The notes: a model not told the origin generated them from the sequence alone. A stretch of DNA of 64,000 bases from Epiperipatus broadwayi (GCA_028023455.1 JAQFVV010000142.1:2103740-2167739), one strand, 5' to 3'; counted from the first letter of the stretch, positions 37,960 through 51,335 are shown. Numbers and translations are program-made.

Positions 37960-40440
37960 TTTATATTTGGAAATAATATATATTTTTAGTCATCATAGTA
38001 TTTAGTTATTAAGTCCCTATTAAATGTTCAAATAGTGGTCTTCTTGTTATTTTTAAAAATATTTTGTCACTGAATAAAAGGGATTATCATGAGGCATAGT
38101 CAATACTTTATTGTTTCTTAAAACAAAAATGTAGTTCAAGGGAACACACATCTTAATCTGAAGAGAATTTTGTTGAGCTGAAGAGTAAGATTTATTCACC
38201 AAAGAATGGGTTTATATGTTAAATTATTATGAAGAGTAAGATTTATTCACCAAAGAATGGGTTTATATGTTAAATTATTATTACCATGTATTATTTAGTG
38301 ATATAATTGGAATGATCTTTTTTTATAAGATTTAAATTACATCTTGTATAAACATATGAATAATATATATTATTCAATATATAATATCGATAAATTAAGT
38401 CAAAAACCTGTGTGATGAAATAGCTATTATGATTACTGTTTTAGTATTATTGTCATTCTCACATTTATACATAAGTATGAACTAATTATAAGATTGACTT
38501 TATCTACATTTTCAGGTCATGTTAAGTGTTTAATTTTTATCAATTTATTTGTTTGACCTTGAGAATATTGAAACACTATTTTGATTACTTGTTTGAACTT
38601 TAATGAACAGTTACATTACTGAATAGTAAAGCATTAAGACATTAGGATAAGTAGTTTATATTTATTATTAAAAAAATATAATCCAGATTTATTAAAATGT
38701 CCTCTTTGTTTCTGAATTACATTTAACAAATAATTTTGAGTCTCATAATATATTTCTAATAGTTATTTTTAAAACTAGAGATTTGAAATTTAGAAATAAT
38801 AAGCTTGAATTTATCCCATGGTGCATCATTAAAATTTTGACTTATCCAATCATGCCATATTATAGATTAAAGCTAATCTATTACCCATTTATACAGTTAT
38901 AATTTGGCTTGTTTATTTTATGAGGTACATAATGCTTTTTTCTTCTCATTCATCATCATATTTACAGTTACAATTTGTCATCCAAATCTGGGGAACATTT
39001 GATGAGTCCGTTTCCTCTAGTATTGAACAGTTACAATTTGATTCCTCAATTTATGATGTATAACAAAAGCCTATCATTCATCATTTGTCAGTTACAATAT
39101 ATATTGAAATGAATAATGTCTTATAGCCATGTGATCTCCCACATGATTGTGAGCAGAAGTTGTAATGGATGCTAATAAATATAGCATTCAGAAGTTTTTA
39201 TATTGTTATATAAAACAGAACAATTGGTTTTAAAATAAAGTAGGTAATATGCAAATTTTGTAACAAATTATTAAATATATTTTAAAATAATGTAATAGGT
39301 TTGTTTAAAAAATCTTTACATTTAAGACAGCTAATAATTTATATAAATTATATTAAAACTTTCTCTTATTAAAAAAGGTAATGAATATATTACAAAACAA
39401 CTCAATTAAAAAATAGATTTTAAATAATTAATTAAAAAAAAGTTTAAGCCTGTTCTGATATGAGACTCAAAAACAAAAAAAAAAAAACATTTAAGCAATT
39501 TAATAATAACAGTGTTTTGCAAGTTCAATCAATTAAATAATGAAGTTGTTTTTGTAATTAAAATAAAATTTGTTGACAAAATGAGATATTTTTAAACATG
39601 TCAAACAATGTCCAAGGATGTTAAAAAAACAAGGCATCAACACCTATATGTGATTGGTCAGTATTCTTGAAAGCAGTCAATCTGGATTCTCACTTTATAC
39701 AAATTACATCAAATCTTTATACTGACTATGTAAAACAGAGAAGAAACTGCTGAGTATTGAAATCTACCCTGAATCTTTGACAGATCTGATCAATATTGAA
39801 GGAATTTCTTGGTAAAATGAAGAAACAATGATTAAACTTCAAATTTCATAGACAGGCAATTGTTAAAAAAACATTATAGCACCTTACAAAAGGAATCAAT
39901 TAATATTTATTACCATGTCAGAAATTGGTCCAGTTGCAGAACTTTTGCTTTGTAAGTTAAAAAAAACTGTTTAGACTGTTATCCTAATGAATTAACCATT
40001 TTAAATTTTATTTTAGTATACATTAATTATAAAAAATGTATTTTTTATTATTAATTGATTAAAGCAGGAAGTAAAAGTTTGTTTGTTTTTTAAAAAAAAA
40101 GTTAGTTGTATTTTAAAGCAACTAAAGTTAAAAAAATAGATTTATATAAAAAAAATAAATTCAGCCCATATGTTATGATTTGCTTTAATGTCAAATTGTC
40201 AGATAAATAATCAAAGGTATAATATTCATTTTAAACACAAATGTACATGCTTTTAAGATATTTAAAAGTGTCTGAGTGTTAAAAAAATGAAACTAATATA
40301 ATTAGTGGTATTTTAAGTTCTAGATTTATTTTGGAAATTTAATCAGAGTCAATTTGTATGTTAGAATTTATTAATATCATGTTAAATGGTTATTCCACAT
40401 ACTTTCTATATTGTGTATTTATTCACAGTTTTATTCTGTA
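37960..40440. other. AT-rich spacer with one tandem duplication
   Basis: No gene seen. Apart from the 51-bp duplication listed separately it is AT-rich sequence. ACAGTTACAATTTG recurs at about 38966 and 39028. Confidence 0.5.
38180..38281. repeat. Perfect 51-bp tandem duplication
   Basis: 38180-38230 is repeated without a mismatch at 38231-38281 (it starts GAAGAGTAAGATTTATTCAC). Perfect identity in otherwise diverged DNA means the duplication is recent. Confidence 0.95.
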
Positions 40441-40445
40441 AATTT

Positions 40446-40600
40446 GGGATCAGATCCAAAGGACTACCTCAGTTAATTAAGAAGTTTTTTCTAATAAATG
40501 GGGATCAGATTCAACGAACCACCTCTTATAATTAGTATGTGTTATTGTTCAATTGGGATTTGGATCTAAAATAATTACGCTCTAGAATTATCATTGTAAG
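40446..40600. repeat. Diverged tandem repeat, about 55 bp, three units
   Basis: GGGATCAGATCCAA (40446), GGGATCAGATTCAA (40501) and GGGATTTGGATCTAA (40555) begin units of about 55 bases. The first two are each followed by an ACTACCTC/ACCACCTC block, and the third is more diverged. Confidence 0.65.
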
Positions 40601-41599
40601 AAAAGTGCATTAGTTATAAATTATTCTATATTATATATATATATATATGTTTTGTGTGTGTGTGTAACTATGGTAATAAGCCTTTGATATAAATAAATAC
40701 ATTACATTTTGAGAGTCAACCATACATGAGATTATATTCGAGGTGTAATAAAAGCCAAGGATTACTCTGTGGTATATATGTTCGATCATTAAAAAGTTAA
40801 TTTATAATATTTAATTGAATATTAATGTTTTTAAGTTGATAAAACAAACTTTGGATATTTTATAAAAAAAATTAATGTTTTTCACCGTTAGTGTGAATTA
40901 TAAAAAAAAAAAAAGAAGAAATTGGAGAAATGGTTTTATTGAAAAAATAAAATAAAATAAATTTTGTCTAACAATTATAATATTTTATAATGAATTATTG
41001 TTTTGTTATTGGTTTAAATAATGTGTTAACATTTTCATATGGAATATTATCTGGTCTGCATATTTATTCCATGTCCATTACATTGGGAGTAACTTACGTT
41101 TTATGAGAACCAGCGTAGTATTACAAATAGAGGCCATTATCATATTGAAAAAAATGTTTTCAAATATTATTTAAATACATATGTATAAAAAAAATGTGTC
41201 AGACTATTTCCTGATGCTTAATGCTCGATTGCGCCTAATTAATTAAATAAATGTAAATAATTTAAACGTGTGTGTTCTGGCCATTACAATTTATATGTTT
41301 AATGTTTCTAATTGTATAAACACACTTTGACTGCATAAGTTTTTATATAAATGAACTTATCTTATTTTTATTGTATTATTTGTTAAAAATAATCGATGGT
41401 TTAGTGCTTAAGAGTTCCTAAAAAGTCCAAGCATTTGAAGTGACAGACCGAGACATAATTCATGAACCATAAAGTCCGAGTCTGTCAGTTTGCCATTGTT
41501 TCAAATTATTCAGGGATATTGTTTAATTGATTAATAAATTTCTTATTAAAAATTTATGATTTTATATTAAAAAATAGAGAGATTTGGGTAGAATGAGTA

Positions 41600-41740
41600 A
41601 TAACACATAGCTTATTAGGTTAGAACGTTGCCTTAAAATTCGATATTCAAGAATCTAAAGGTGTAAAGTTCGACGCCTATGCTAATATTATCACTAGTTA
41701 GGACAGCAACACCTGAAAAGTAGTGGATAATAATACTATT
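41600..41740 (+). repeat. tRNA-derived SINE-like copy
   Basis: TAGCTTATTAGG (41608-41619) is a near match to the pol III A-box, followed by the D-arm-like TTAGAACG. AAGTTCGACGCC (41666-41677) is a near match to the B-box 59 bases downstream, normal tRNA spacing. No clean acceptor stem or anticodon arm can be drawn, so a SINE head is more likely than a tRNA gene. Confidence 0.55.
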
Positions 41741-41744
41741 TGAA

Positions 41745-44700
41745 ACGTTATATAATTAGTAATCTGTATTGTCTGTATGTGTGTTATTACTAACAAGTCA
41801 TTTGTATTTGAAAAGTTTAAATAACGTTTAAAATTTTCTAGACATTCAACATTTACATATTTGGGTTCTCTTTGTTTATTTTGTGATCCAGAGATTTCTC
41901 ACAAAAGAAATTTATTAGAAATCATTATAATATAGATATTTTATATGAAAAATTGTTATCAGTTAAATTTATGGAATATGTGATAAAAATGTCAAAAATC
42001 TACAATTTTGCATGATTAATAACGTTTCAAATTTATAAAAGAATTTGTAAAAACTGTTATTAATTAATAGCTTTACAAAATTTTGCCAGAAATTTTAAAA
42101 AAATTTCTTAAGAAAGCATTGATATTTAAGAATAAATATATTTTGTTTAGAATAATTTGTTTTTTATCATATTCTATTATTATGATTATCCGATGCACTT
42201 TTAAAAAATTAGTGTAATATAATGTCAATAACATTATTTTTTTATCTAAATGTTGTATTTATGTTTAAATTGAAAATATTCTATCAGAATTAATATTTAT
42301 AAATAACAATGTGACTTCAGATAGCTGTTAAAAATATTTGCCTACCAATCTGAATGTGAATCTATTTCGAGTAAACTTGAAAATACTTTCAACAGACTTG
42401 AATTATTATAAAAATCCTATCCATAGCTAAAATGCAGCTAATCATTCAAAAAAAAATGCTAATAAGGCTTAACAGGATGATAAACAAGGTTCGAAAACCA
42501 TTCAAATTCTCTCCTAACAGTTAACAAACCTATTGAATACTATTTTTTTTTTTTTTGCAGTCTCTCTATAAAGAACTGCTGGAGAATTTTTGCCCTGCAG
42601 TAAATAATTAGAAGGCTCTTTTTCTATTTTTATATATCCTGGTGCTTATAATAAATGCGCAATTTTTATTATATTAAAATAAGTTGCACACATATATATG
42701 CATGCTCGTTTTGAAATGAGATTCTCACTGAAATAAAAATATAGAAGATAAAAGAAAAAAGCATTTATATGATCTTGAATTTTAATTGATATTAGAGTTA
42801 TTTAAAACCGTAATTTACAAATCTTATCAAATTAAAGAAAATGTAGTCAGATATATTTTTAAGCCATTTTTTTAAGAATATATATATATTACTTTAGAAG
42901 AAATTGAAAATGTAGTGATTGTAATATTTTAAAATTATGCTCATATCCAGAACTCAAACTTGGATTAAACTTGAATTATTTTTTTTTTTTTTGGGGGGGG
43001 GGGGTTTCAGGATTTTTCAAGCAAATTTATGAGGTTGTTTTAAGTATCCAACTCAGCCAGCTATTTTATGAATAGCTATATATATATTATTTTAGAAAAG
43101 TTTTGAAATGTAGAAGTTTGATTAAATAGCTCAACGTAGATATCAAATTCATGAAGATTTTTTTTTTTTAGATAACCTATTCAACTACATATTTTATGAA
43201 CAAATTGGTATTAAAATATCTTTAGTTAGAATAAAACAAAAATTAAAAATATTACCCTAAGTAATATTTTAATTAATGTGAGGGAGAGAAGGAGGGCAAT
43301 AGTTTTCATCACATTTTAATGTTTCTCAATAAAAAAATCAACAGCAGAATCTAACTTTCCAAATTACTTTTGAAAAGTATATATAAAAAAAGTAATTTAC
43401 ACATATCAACTGAAGATATAAAATTATACATAAAAAAGCGATATATGAAAATAAGTTATAAAAGGTTTTTAAAAAAGCAAAGAGAATTAACAGTTCACGT
43501 ACTTAAAAAAATGCTGAATATAAGGAATGTTTTGAAGATATTTTGGCCAAAATAAATAAAGTAAAAAGAAGGTAATTATAAATCCCCTCACCCCAAAAAA
43601 TAGTTATATTCATTTTAAGATAAAAATAAGTTGTCTAAAAATGAGTATTCTTTAGACAAATCATATATAAAAAATTTTATAGGGAATCAAGACTATTAGG
43701 ATTTTTTTTTTTAGAAATATATAAATAATTACACTTGTAACTAAAATAAAAAGCTTTATTATTTTTGTCTATAAGTATATTTGTCATATGCATATATGTA
43801 TGTGAGAAATGGGATGTAAAATACATGAATATATATATATATAATAAAATAATATAATGTATTTGATAATTATAGCCATGCCAAAGATTACTAGATAGTT
43901 AAAACTATAAATTTTAATAAAAATAAAGAGGCATTGTAAAAGAAATAAATCAAGACAATGAAAATGATGTATTAATTATCTATAAAAACAATGAGGAAAA
44001 AAAAAATTTGAAATAAGCATTAATGTTGAAAGCTACCTAGTATTTAATTAATGACATGTTACTTATTATATATGCATATAAATTATTAATCATATATATA
44101 TTACCAGTTTTAAAAAATGTTTCTAATCTAAAATAATTTTGGTTGCATTTACCAAGGGTAAGGATCCTATAGCCTTATAACTATACATTGTATTGCAGAC
44201 CATCAAGTGTGTTTTTTGAATGGATCCACATTTCGCAGAACAAATTCATTTATTTTTATTAATTTGGTTTTTCTTAGTGTTAATTATTTTCATTTTAATC
44301 ATAAGATTAACATATTTAAAATAATAAAAAGTAAAAGAAGATTCAATCTAATAATTCACCTCTAACTGATGGCAATAAATAAAATATTAGTATGTCATAA
44401 AAGTTATTTTATACCTGAATTGCTCATAATTTAGTTTTAATGCAACTTGAGAATATAGGTTATCACTGACTGTGTATCAATATTCCACAAGATTTTTTGT
44501 CAAGAATTCAGAGGTATCCAGTAGAACAGTCTATCATCAACTTTTGATAATAATCTTTATAATTTTTCATTTGCTGTAGCCTTATTAGGTTATAGGTAAC
44601 TTAATGTATCCTTCCAATATGAAATTTTTCCATTTTTGGTGTAGGCTTAAGATTACAATAACAGTTCTCGTTTGACTTTAATATCCTACTTTGTGTTATT

Positions 44701-47114
44701 TGTTATTACTTTCTTATAACATTTTATTTAGTAATCTTTATATAAAAACTATATTAAAAAACTTTACTACTAGGTTTTGAAATATAAAATTACATTATCA
44801 TTTAATTAAACAAATAAGTGTAATATACTCAGCAAAGTTAAAGTAATTTATTATACTATTTAGAAGACCAATATATTGAAAAATATTTTACATTACTTAC
44901 TAGTACAATTATCTTTTATTTTTAGTGTTTATTTTTATTGTTAATATTAATATCATTTCGACTATTACAAATTAGTGAAATTATAAAAATCTTATTTTTA
45001 AAATATTATTTACTTCTTAACCCAGAACTTTTTTGTCTAAATAGTCTGAAATAAAAATTGACTTGATGATGATCTTCAGAGAAATTATGACTAAAAATAT
45101 GTTGTTGTTTTTTTAAAAAATAGGTACAATGAATATATCTTTAGAGAATAAAAAAGTTTATCTTTTTTTTTTATAATGATACTAGCAGTGAGAGTGTGGG
45201 AAGATTAATTCAAACTTCAAAATAGAAAAAGTTTTGAAAACTTCTCTTTTAAATGAATATAAATATAATTGATTTTTATAGGATATAGATTTGAATAGAA
45301 AGTTCAAAATATATATGTGTGAAATATTTATTATCATTTCAAAACTTGTTTAAACACTTCCAAATTTATGTTTGAAATGATACAGTTTTTAAAAATAATA
45401 ATAATTAAAGTGCTATATTTATAAACAGTGAATTAATAATCTTTATTAATATTTTGTCATAAACTTTTTAATTACTCTATTTAATACATACATATACTGT
45501 GCAATAATTTTCTTACAGTTATATAAAGGTATAATAATAAAAAAATTATAATCATAATGGAAACAATAAAAATAAATAATCGAATAACGAAGTTCATACA
45601 AGCATCTGAAGTTGCACAACCGGAACCGATCTGAGGATCTTACATTCTAAAATATAATACTCTATCAAGTAAATAAATTTATAATATGCTTTCATATTCT
45701 ATATATGAATTCATATTATAGATTTGTTTATTTGTTATAAATTTATGTAATTTTATTTCAATGTCTATCTCAAAAAAAAATATTTGAAACAATTGTCAAA
45801 CCATATACTAAGTAGACAATTATAAGACACACATGTATTTTCATATTATATAAACGTTACAGTTTAGGCATACTTATTAATCCAAGAAATGGATTTGTTA
45901 AGAAGTTATCAACATTTGAAATGATTTTTAAATATTTGAGTTATGTCATTGAAATCCCTAGATGGAAGTCACTTTACTTGATGACCTCAAAAAATATTTG
46001 TAAGACTATAAATTGTAAAAATAAAAGTAAAAATGTCTATCAATTCAAATTCCAAGAATATTTTTAAAGTTGTATTGCTGAAAATTACATTAACTGTGAA
46101 CCAAAATATTTACTCCACAATTGATAACTTATTCTTTCTACACTACTATTATATAAATGTAAGTTTGTTTGTCTGTGACTGTGTAACTCTTCAAATATTG
46201 CACCAGTTTTGAACAATCTTGCATAATATTCTTTATTTGCATAGAATTTTAGAACATATAAATTTTTGCTTTAATTGTTGTTTTTTTTAAAAAATTGTAA
46301 ATTGTAATACAAAAATGTGTGGAAAATCTATAATATAATTGTATTTGAATGGCATCATAAAAAAACAACAAGAGAGCATTACTAAGTAAAAGCTTACTGA
46401 GTTGAAAAAAATTTTTAATGAAAAGTTATAGTTTCGGTAAAGCAAGGTATAATTTGATTTTGTAAATATATTTTAAATTAATTAAATTGTACTTGTAACC
46501 ATGTATTTAATTTCTCATTGGAATAATGACAATTTAGATCACTTATAATAATGAATTTAATAAACTTTTAAGATTTCAGTTTAAATATATATTTGGTTTA
46601 CCACATGTTAAAGTAAATTTAAAATGGCACTGATACAGCAAGAAAAATACTACTGAATTTGATAATCTTTTACTACGAATTTGAGAAACTTTTAGAATGG
46701 CAATTTAAATATATTTAATATGTCAAAAAGTAAATTTTAAAATGCCATGGATTCAACAAGAGAAATATTACATTTTGATAAACTTTTATCCGATCTCTTT
46801 AAATATATTCTCACATAATAAAGCAAATTGTTGTGGCCAGTGTATTAAAATACATACTAGCAGTGATGATATCTAACTGGTTCTTAAAATTTAAAAAAAA
46901 AAATTAGTAAACTGGTAATTAAATTATCCGAAAATAAATTTAATTATTATTTTTCTACTATAAAAAATAAATTTTATTATTATTCTAAAAAAAAATTGAA
47001 TTAACAAATTACTTAATTGTTTCCAACAATAATCTAGAATATTATTTGTATTTTTTTGTATTATTTGATTTTTTTTGAACAGATTGGGTTCAAGATGCTT
47101 TTCCTTAATAATTC
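41745..47114. other. AT-rich spacer, no gene seen
   Basis: About 5.4 kb without a supportable gene. Homopolymer features include a poly-T run joined directly to 12 G near 42979-43004 and a poly-T followed by GCAG near 42542-42560, splice-acceptor-like but with no plausible exon after it. The 61-codon Lys-rich frame at 43370-43555 looks like random AT-rich sequence. Confidence 0.5.
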
Positions 47115-47626
47115 AACTAAACCAGGGGTGGGAAAATAGTGATCCGAAGGCCACATGTGGCCACTAAGAGTTTTTATATGGCCCACCAAGAAATCATAAA
47201 AATCCACCTTGAACTGAGATTTCCTTTCCGTGAGTGACCGAAGATTCGTCTTGTATTTTCCACTAGGATGGCCACGTCAATATGCATGCATGCACGTGTA
47301 GATAGGATGTGCAGTGCTTTTCCAGTTGATCTGATTAATTTCAATTTTGCCTTTGCTTTAGCAAATATATACATTTCCAACTTTAGTGAAACCATGAACC
47401 TTCTGAAAAAATGTAAAATTGGTGATAAATGTAGTGTGTTTAATGAAGAATGGACAAACAAATATTTCTTTGATAATACAGGGAATAAAGCAGTGTGTTT
47501 ATTGTGTCATGAAAAAAAGGTGCGGCCCTCCGCTAACCTTCACTTCCTCAAAGTGGCCCCTGATGCAATCCTCTGCCAACCTCTGTGTCCCCCGAGCCAA
47601 AACAATTGCCCACCCCTGGACTAAAC
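47115..47626. mobile_element. Non-autonomous hAT element (496 bp) with target duplication
   Basis: The ends are CAGGGGTGGG (from 47123) and CCCACCCCTG (to 47618), perfect 10-bp TIRs of the CAGGGGTGGGCAA type common in hAT elements. The flanks AACTAAAC (47115-47122) and GACTAAAC (47619-47626) form an 8-bp target duplication with one difference; eight bases is the hAT hallmark. The subterminal GGCCACATGTGGCC is also typical. The element is an internal-deletion derivative that keeps a piece of the transposase N-terminus. Confidence 0.88.
47268..47624 (+). pseudogene. hAT transposase N-terminal (BED finger) fragment
   Basis: Within a 118-codon frame the stretch from MNLLKKCKIGDK through FNEEWTNKYFFDNTG to KAVCLLCHEKKV matches the start of GTF2IRD2/ZBED-type hAT transposases: a WTxKYFF-like block, then the first CxxC of a BED zinc finger. 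Right after the CxxC the frame runs into the element's 3' terminal sequence, so the rest of the finger and the whole DDE domain are deleted. The first 45 or so codons are 5' UTR read through. It cannot make an active transposase. Confidence 0.65.
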
Positions 47627-47839
47627 GATATTGCACTTGGAACGTGTGATATACATGATCAAATTTGAATGATTAAGATTATTCTGCAAGAAATAATTCA
47701 CAACAGTTATTTATCGAATTTCAAATTAGTTTATTTAAAAGTATACAAATAAAAAGTGTTATTTTATTAGTGACCTTCCTGACTGCTGGAATATGAAAAT
47801 AAGCCAATAAATTCAACTAAAAATATTATAGTTTACTTA

Positions 47840-49739
47840 TCATTGGAAAAGAGCTTGGGTGTGATGTCTGTACAAAAATTGAGTCAATAAAAGTGAAGGA
47901 AGTTCATGTGTCAAAAGAATGGAGAAGATGTAATATTGTTCTAAGTGGAAAAAATAAAATGAATGATTCACTAAGCCTCTCTTCAAAAAAAAATAAAGGA
48001 CTACTTTTCATCAAAAGCATACCAGATATGTGCGATGCAATTGAAAGAAAGGGCAAAAAATGTAATTTCCAAATCCATAGACAATGCTCATGAAAAGTTT
48101 ATGAGCTCCACTTCCAAAATTTTCAATACAGTGTACACTTTAGCAAAACTAAACTGACTGTTTTCTAATATTGAACATTTGATAGAATTACAAAAAAAGA
48201 ATGGGTTAGATATGGGAGTGGGACTCCATTCCTGATTCACAACTGTCAAAATTGTTGAGCACATTGCAAAATGCATTAAAAAGGAAGTGTTTAGAAAAAT
48301 AATAGATCAGAATGATACAAGTTATAATTAATGAGGCATCAACAATATGATGCAAACCAGTCCTTATCATTTTTATTAAGATTGAAGATTCAGATTTTTC
48401 ACCAACAATTTTTTGTAGATTTAATGGAATTACAAAACAAAGGTGCTGATACCATTTACACTATTCTACTACAAAGTCTGCATTCAGTAGGATTTGACTT
48501 TCCATATGTGAAGAATAATGTGATTGGATTTTGTTCAGATGGAGCAAGTGTGATCCTGGGAAAGTGATCAAGAGTGAATGTTAAAATAAAAAAACCACTA
48601 TCCTGAGATTATTATTTGGGATTGTTTGAGTCATCACCTTCAGTTTGTACTGGAGGATTCTATCAAAGACATAAATTAAGTGAATCAATTGATGAAATAT
48701 ACAAAATCTTCCATCAGTCTAATAAAAATCAAATGGCATTGAATATAATTTCAAATGATTTGGAAATTGAAAATTTTAAAAGTTGGTAGAAATTTTGGCC
48801 CAAGATGGGCGGCATGGTCATAGAACAATGGTTGCAACATGGCAAGCCTATCCAGCACTGTATGATTTTTTTCTACTAATAAGAAATTTTCTGGAATGAC
48901 TAAATATCTCACCAACAAATTTTTTGAGAGATCTGGCATTAATAATCAATATACTAGAAAAAATTTCTTTGTTGGTGGATGCTCTACAAGGAAGAAGTGT
49001 AAATATATTTTGTGTTGAACAATTGATTAAGAGAACAATTAAAAAACATTTGAATATCTTAGAGAGAAGAGTGGTACTTACAAAAAAAAATGAAACTATC
49101 TCTTCTAAGGAATTCCTGTATATTAATTTTATTGAAGCCAACAAATGTGTGAGTCTTCCCAATAAAAAATTATTGAATGTAGTGACAACAAATATGGTAG
49201 TAAGATTAATGGATTGTAATAGCATAAGTAATAATATTCAAGATAGAAATCATAAAATCTATCAATTAATTAAAATTGTGAACCCAGATGCTTGGAATCT
49301 GGAAGAAGCTGTAGTTCCCTGGAAAAAATTTGAAGATAAATTACCAGATTTTTACAAAGCATTTCATCGTGAGATTTCAGTTAATGATTTCCATGATTGT
49401 GTTGAAAATTGTATGAGAAATCACCAGAAAGCTGTCCTATGCAAAGAGCTAAAAATATAATTAAAAACCATTGTTGTGATCTGCAGAGGCTGAATGAAGG
49501 TTTTCTGTGATGAATGCAATTTATTTAGATAAAAGAAATCACCTCGAAGTGAAAAATGTGGCAAATCTTCCAGTAATAAATTGAATAGGTCTTCCATTAG
49601 ATTATTGGAATTGCAGTCAGTTCAAGTATGGCTAAGAAATCGCAATACAGCTGATGATGCTATAGTCAAAAAGCATCATCAACCTGAAGAGACATATGAT
49701 GCAAATAGAATATCAATATGGAAATATCTTGCCAAATAA
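47840..49739 (+). pseudogene. KIAA1586-like hAT transposase, nearly full length but dead
   Basis: Collinear blocks of a KIAA1586-like hAT transposase span 1.9 kb in shifting frames. In order: finger start LGCDVC with KEVHVSKEW (47.85-47.93 kb), IFNTVYTLAKLN and LIELQKKNGLDMG (48.12-48.22 kb), VIINEAST (about 48.32 kb), VDLMELQNKGADTIY and GFCSDGASVILGK (48.41-48.57 kb), IIIWDCLSHHLQFVLEDSI (48.61-48.67 kb), NFGPRWAAWS (48.79 kb), the 178-codon frame 48924-49460, and the C-terminal dimerisation region RFSVMNAIYLDKRN to WLRNRNTADD (49.49-49.66 kb), ending at TAA 49737-49739. Lesions include at least five in-frame stops, several frameshifts and Asn where family members have the first catalytic Asp (VIINEAS against ILIDES). 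The second Asp (CSDGAS) survives. No TIRs were fixed, but a GGGGGGCGC stretch near 49845 resembles the terminal part of this hAT type. Confidence 0.8.
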
Positions 49740-50229
49740 ATAAGTTTTTACCAATTATAAAAATAGTTTAATTCTTTCTGATTCGATAAGTGAGATTGAA
49801 AGTACATCATAGTGCGCATGTCTGCTGCACTTTTTTGTATGTGAGGGGGGCGCAAAAGTTCTGAGAAGTCGTCAAAAATTTTTACTTATGAAATCAAGAA
49901 ATGATTTGCTTCCATGCTTAGAAAGAAGAAAAATAAACAGAATAAGTTCTTAAATACAACCTGTCTTTAGAGAATCCGTTCTTGGAAATTTGAGATATCA
50001 TTACTGCATACTAAAGAAATGAAGAGATATTAGTATTTGATAATCCATATAAAATTTTATTGAATAAATATATTTTAAATTATTTGACTATAAATTTAAT
50101 TTTTCACTTGTTTTTTTATAGCCATTTTAAAAATGATTCTATGAGAAATATAAAATAATTTAGTTTAAAATTATGGTTTATTGTATTTAACAAAATTTAT
50201 ATTTTGGGATACTGTTATTGATAATTATT

Positions 50230-50545
50230 TCATGTAAATATATAAATATATTTTAATTATCAAAGTTTTTACTAATGCAAGGGTCAGCTAAAGAAATAGA
50301 GAGAATTAATGAATAAAAATTTTATTTGATATACAGTCAAAAATAGTATATACTAAATATATTTTAGTTATCAAACTTTCCACTTACATACAGTTAGAGT
50401 TCAAAAGTGGAATATGTAAATATATTATAATTATCAAACATTCTAATAACAGTGATAGGAAAGCTAGAGAAATGGAGAAAATTAGTGAGGAAAATTTTTA
50501 TTTCGTATTTAATAAACCAAAAATAGAATTTAGATAATAAAATAT
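50230..50545. repeat. Diverged direct repeat, about 175 bp offset
   Basis: AATTATCAAAG (50255) and GAAATAGAGAGAATTAATGA (50293) recur about 175 bases later as AATTATCAAAC (50429) and GAAATGGAGAAAATTAGTGA (50469), with similar following sequence. A further TTATCAAACTTT block lies between them. The frames read here have no known domain. Confidence 0.6.
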
Positions 50546-51105
50546 TTTTAAAAAAATTACTGCTCAAAATAGTCAACTGCATTATATTCTTTTATTTTTA
50601 TTACGTTAATAAAATAAAATAATGTAATACAGTTGAGAATTAAAATATATTTAAAGAATATAATAATGCATGAGCTATCAACAGCAGTTGAAAATGATCT
50701 ACAACATTCTTCATAAAAATGTGTTACAGTAATTATTTTTAAACAATTAAACATCATATGATCACCATTTCTTATGCTTGCTCATAACTGTTTGGCCTGT
50801 TTTAGTAATTATTTTTACCTGTTACTGATATCTCGTGTATTATAATTATATGTAAACAGTATATATATATATATTTTTAAATTTACAATTACATTATATT
50901 GCTTTATTTTCCTAACGTGAAAAAACCGTAAATACAGACAATTGATTATAACTAAGCTATTTTATAGAACAGCGGTTGGCATCTTTTAGATATTGAGACC
51001 ACTAACATAATTTTTAAAGATAGGAATTAATATGAGCATTGAGTATGATATACATATATATTTATTTACCAAAATCACACTTTTCTTTATGTTTGCCGTA
51101 ATATC

Positions 51106-51335
51106 ATATAAATACAATTTATCCAAACTTCAAACACTTTTTAGCAAAACTTTATTTGTACATACACCTAAGTTTCGACTGACCTACAGTCTTCTTCAGA
51201 GCTATGATATAATGAACAAAATAAAAAAACATAACTATATAATAACACCATAAAAAAAATTTTTAACCAATAAAAAAACTAAAAACAACATAAAATATAT
51301 AAAAAGTATTTGAAGTTTGGATAAATTGTATTTAT
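51106..51335 (-). mobile_element. Nested hairpin element resembling a Penelope-type tail
   Basis: Inverted ends of about 36 bp (51106-51142 against 51300-51335) share AATACAATTTATCC, AACTTCAAA and ACTTTTTA. Read on the minus strand, the interior has CTGAAGAAGACTG, TAGGT, CAGTCGAAAC (51199-51172) and then AATAAAG (51156-51150), a poly-A-signal-like hexamer. GACTG/CAGTC can pair. The CUGANGA...GAAAC order resembles the hammerhead ribozyme motifs known from PLE terminal repeats, but one extra A separates the core from the stem. It sits inside the hAT element at 50970-52312, so it is younger than that insertion. Confidence 0.5.

Noticed and set aside
39000-39020. Hammerhead-like GATGAGTCCGTTTCC
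   Set aside because: Only half of the core is present; no GGAC-GAAAC partner or supporting stems nearby.
42542-42562. Poly-T then GCAG, splice-acceptor-like
   Set aside because: No plausible exon follows; stops occur quickly in all frames and there is no similar donor context.
45590-45680. tRNA-like GGTTCCGG stretch
   Set aside because: No A-box at suitable distance and no cloverleaf could be drawn.
48751-49225. Minus-strand frames opposite the KIAA1586-like relic
   Set aside because: Antisense shadows; the plus strand carries the recognisable transposase blocks.
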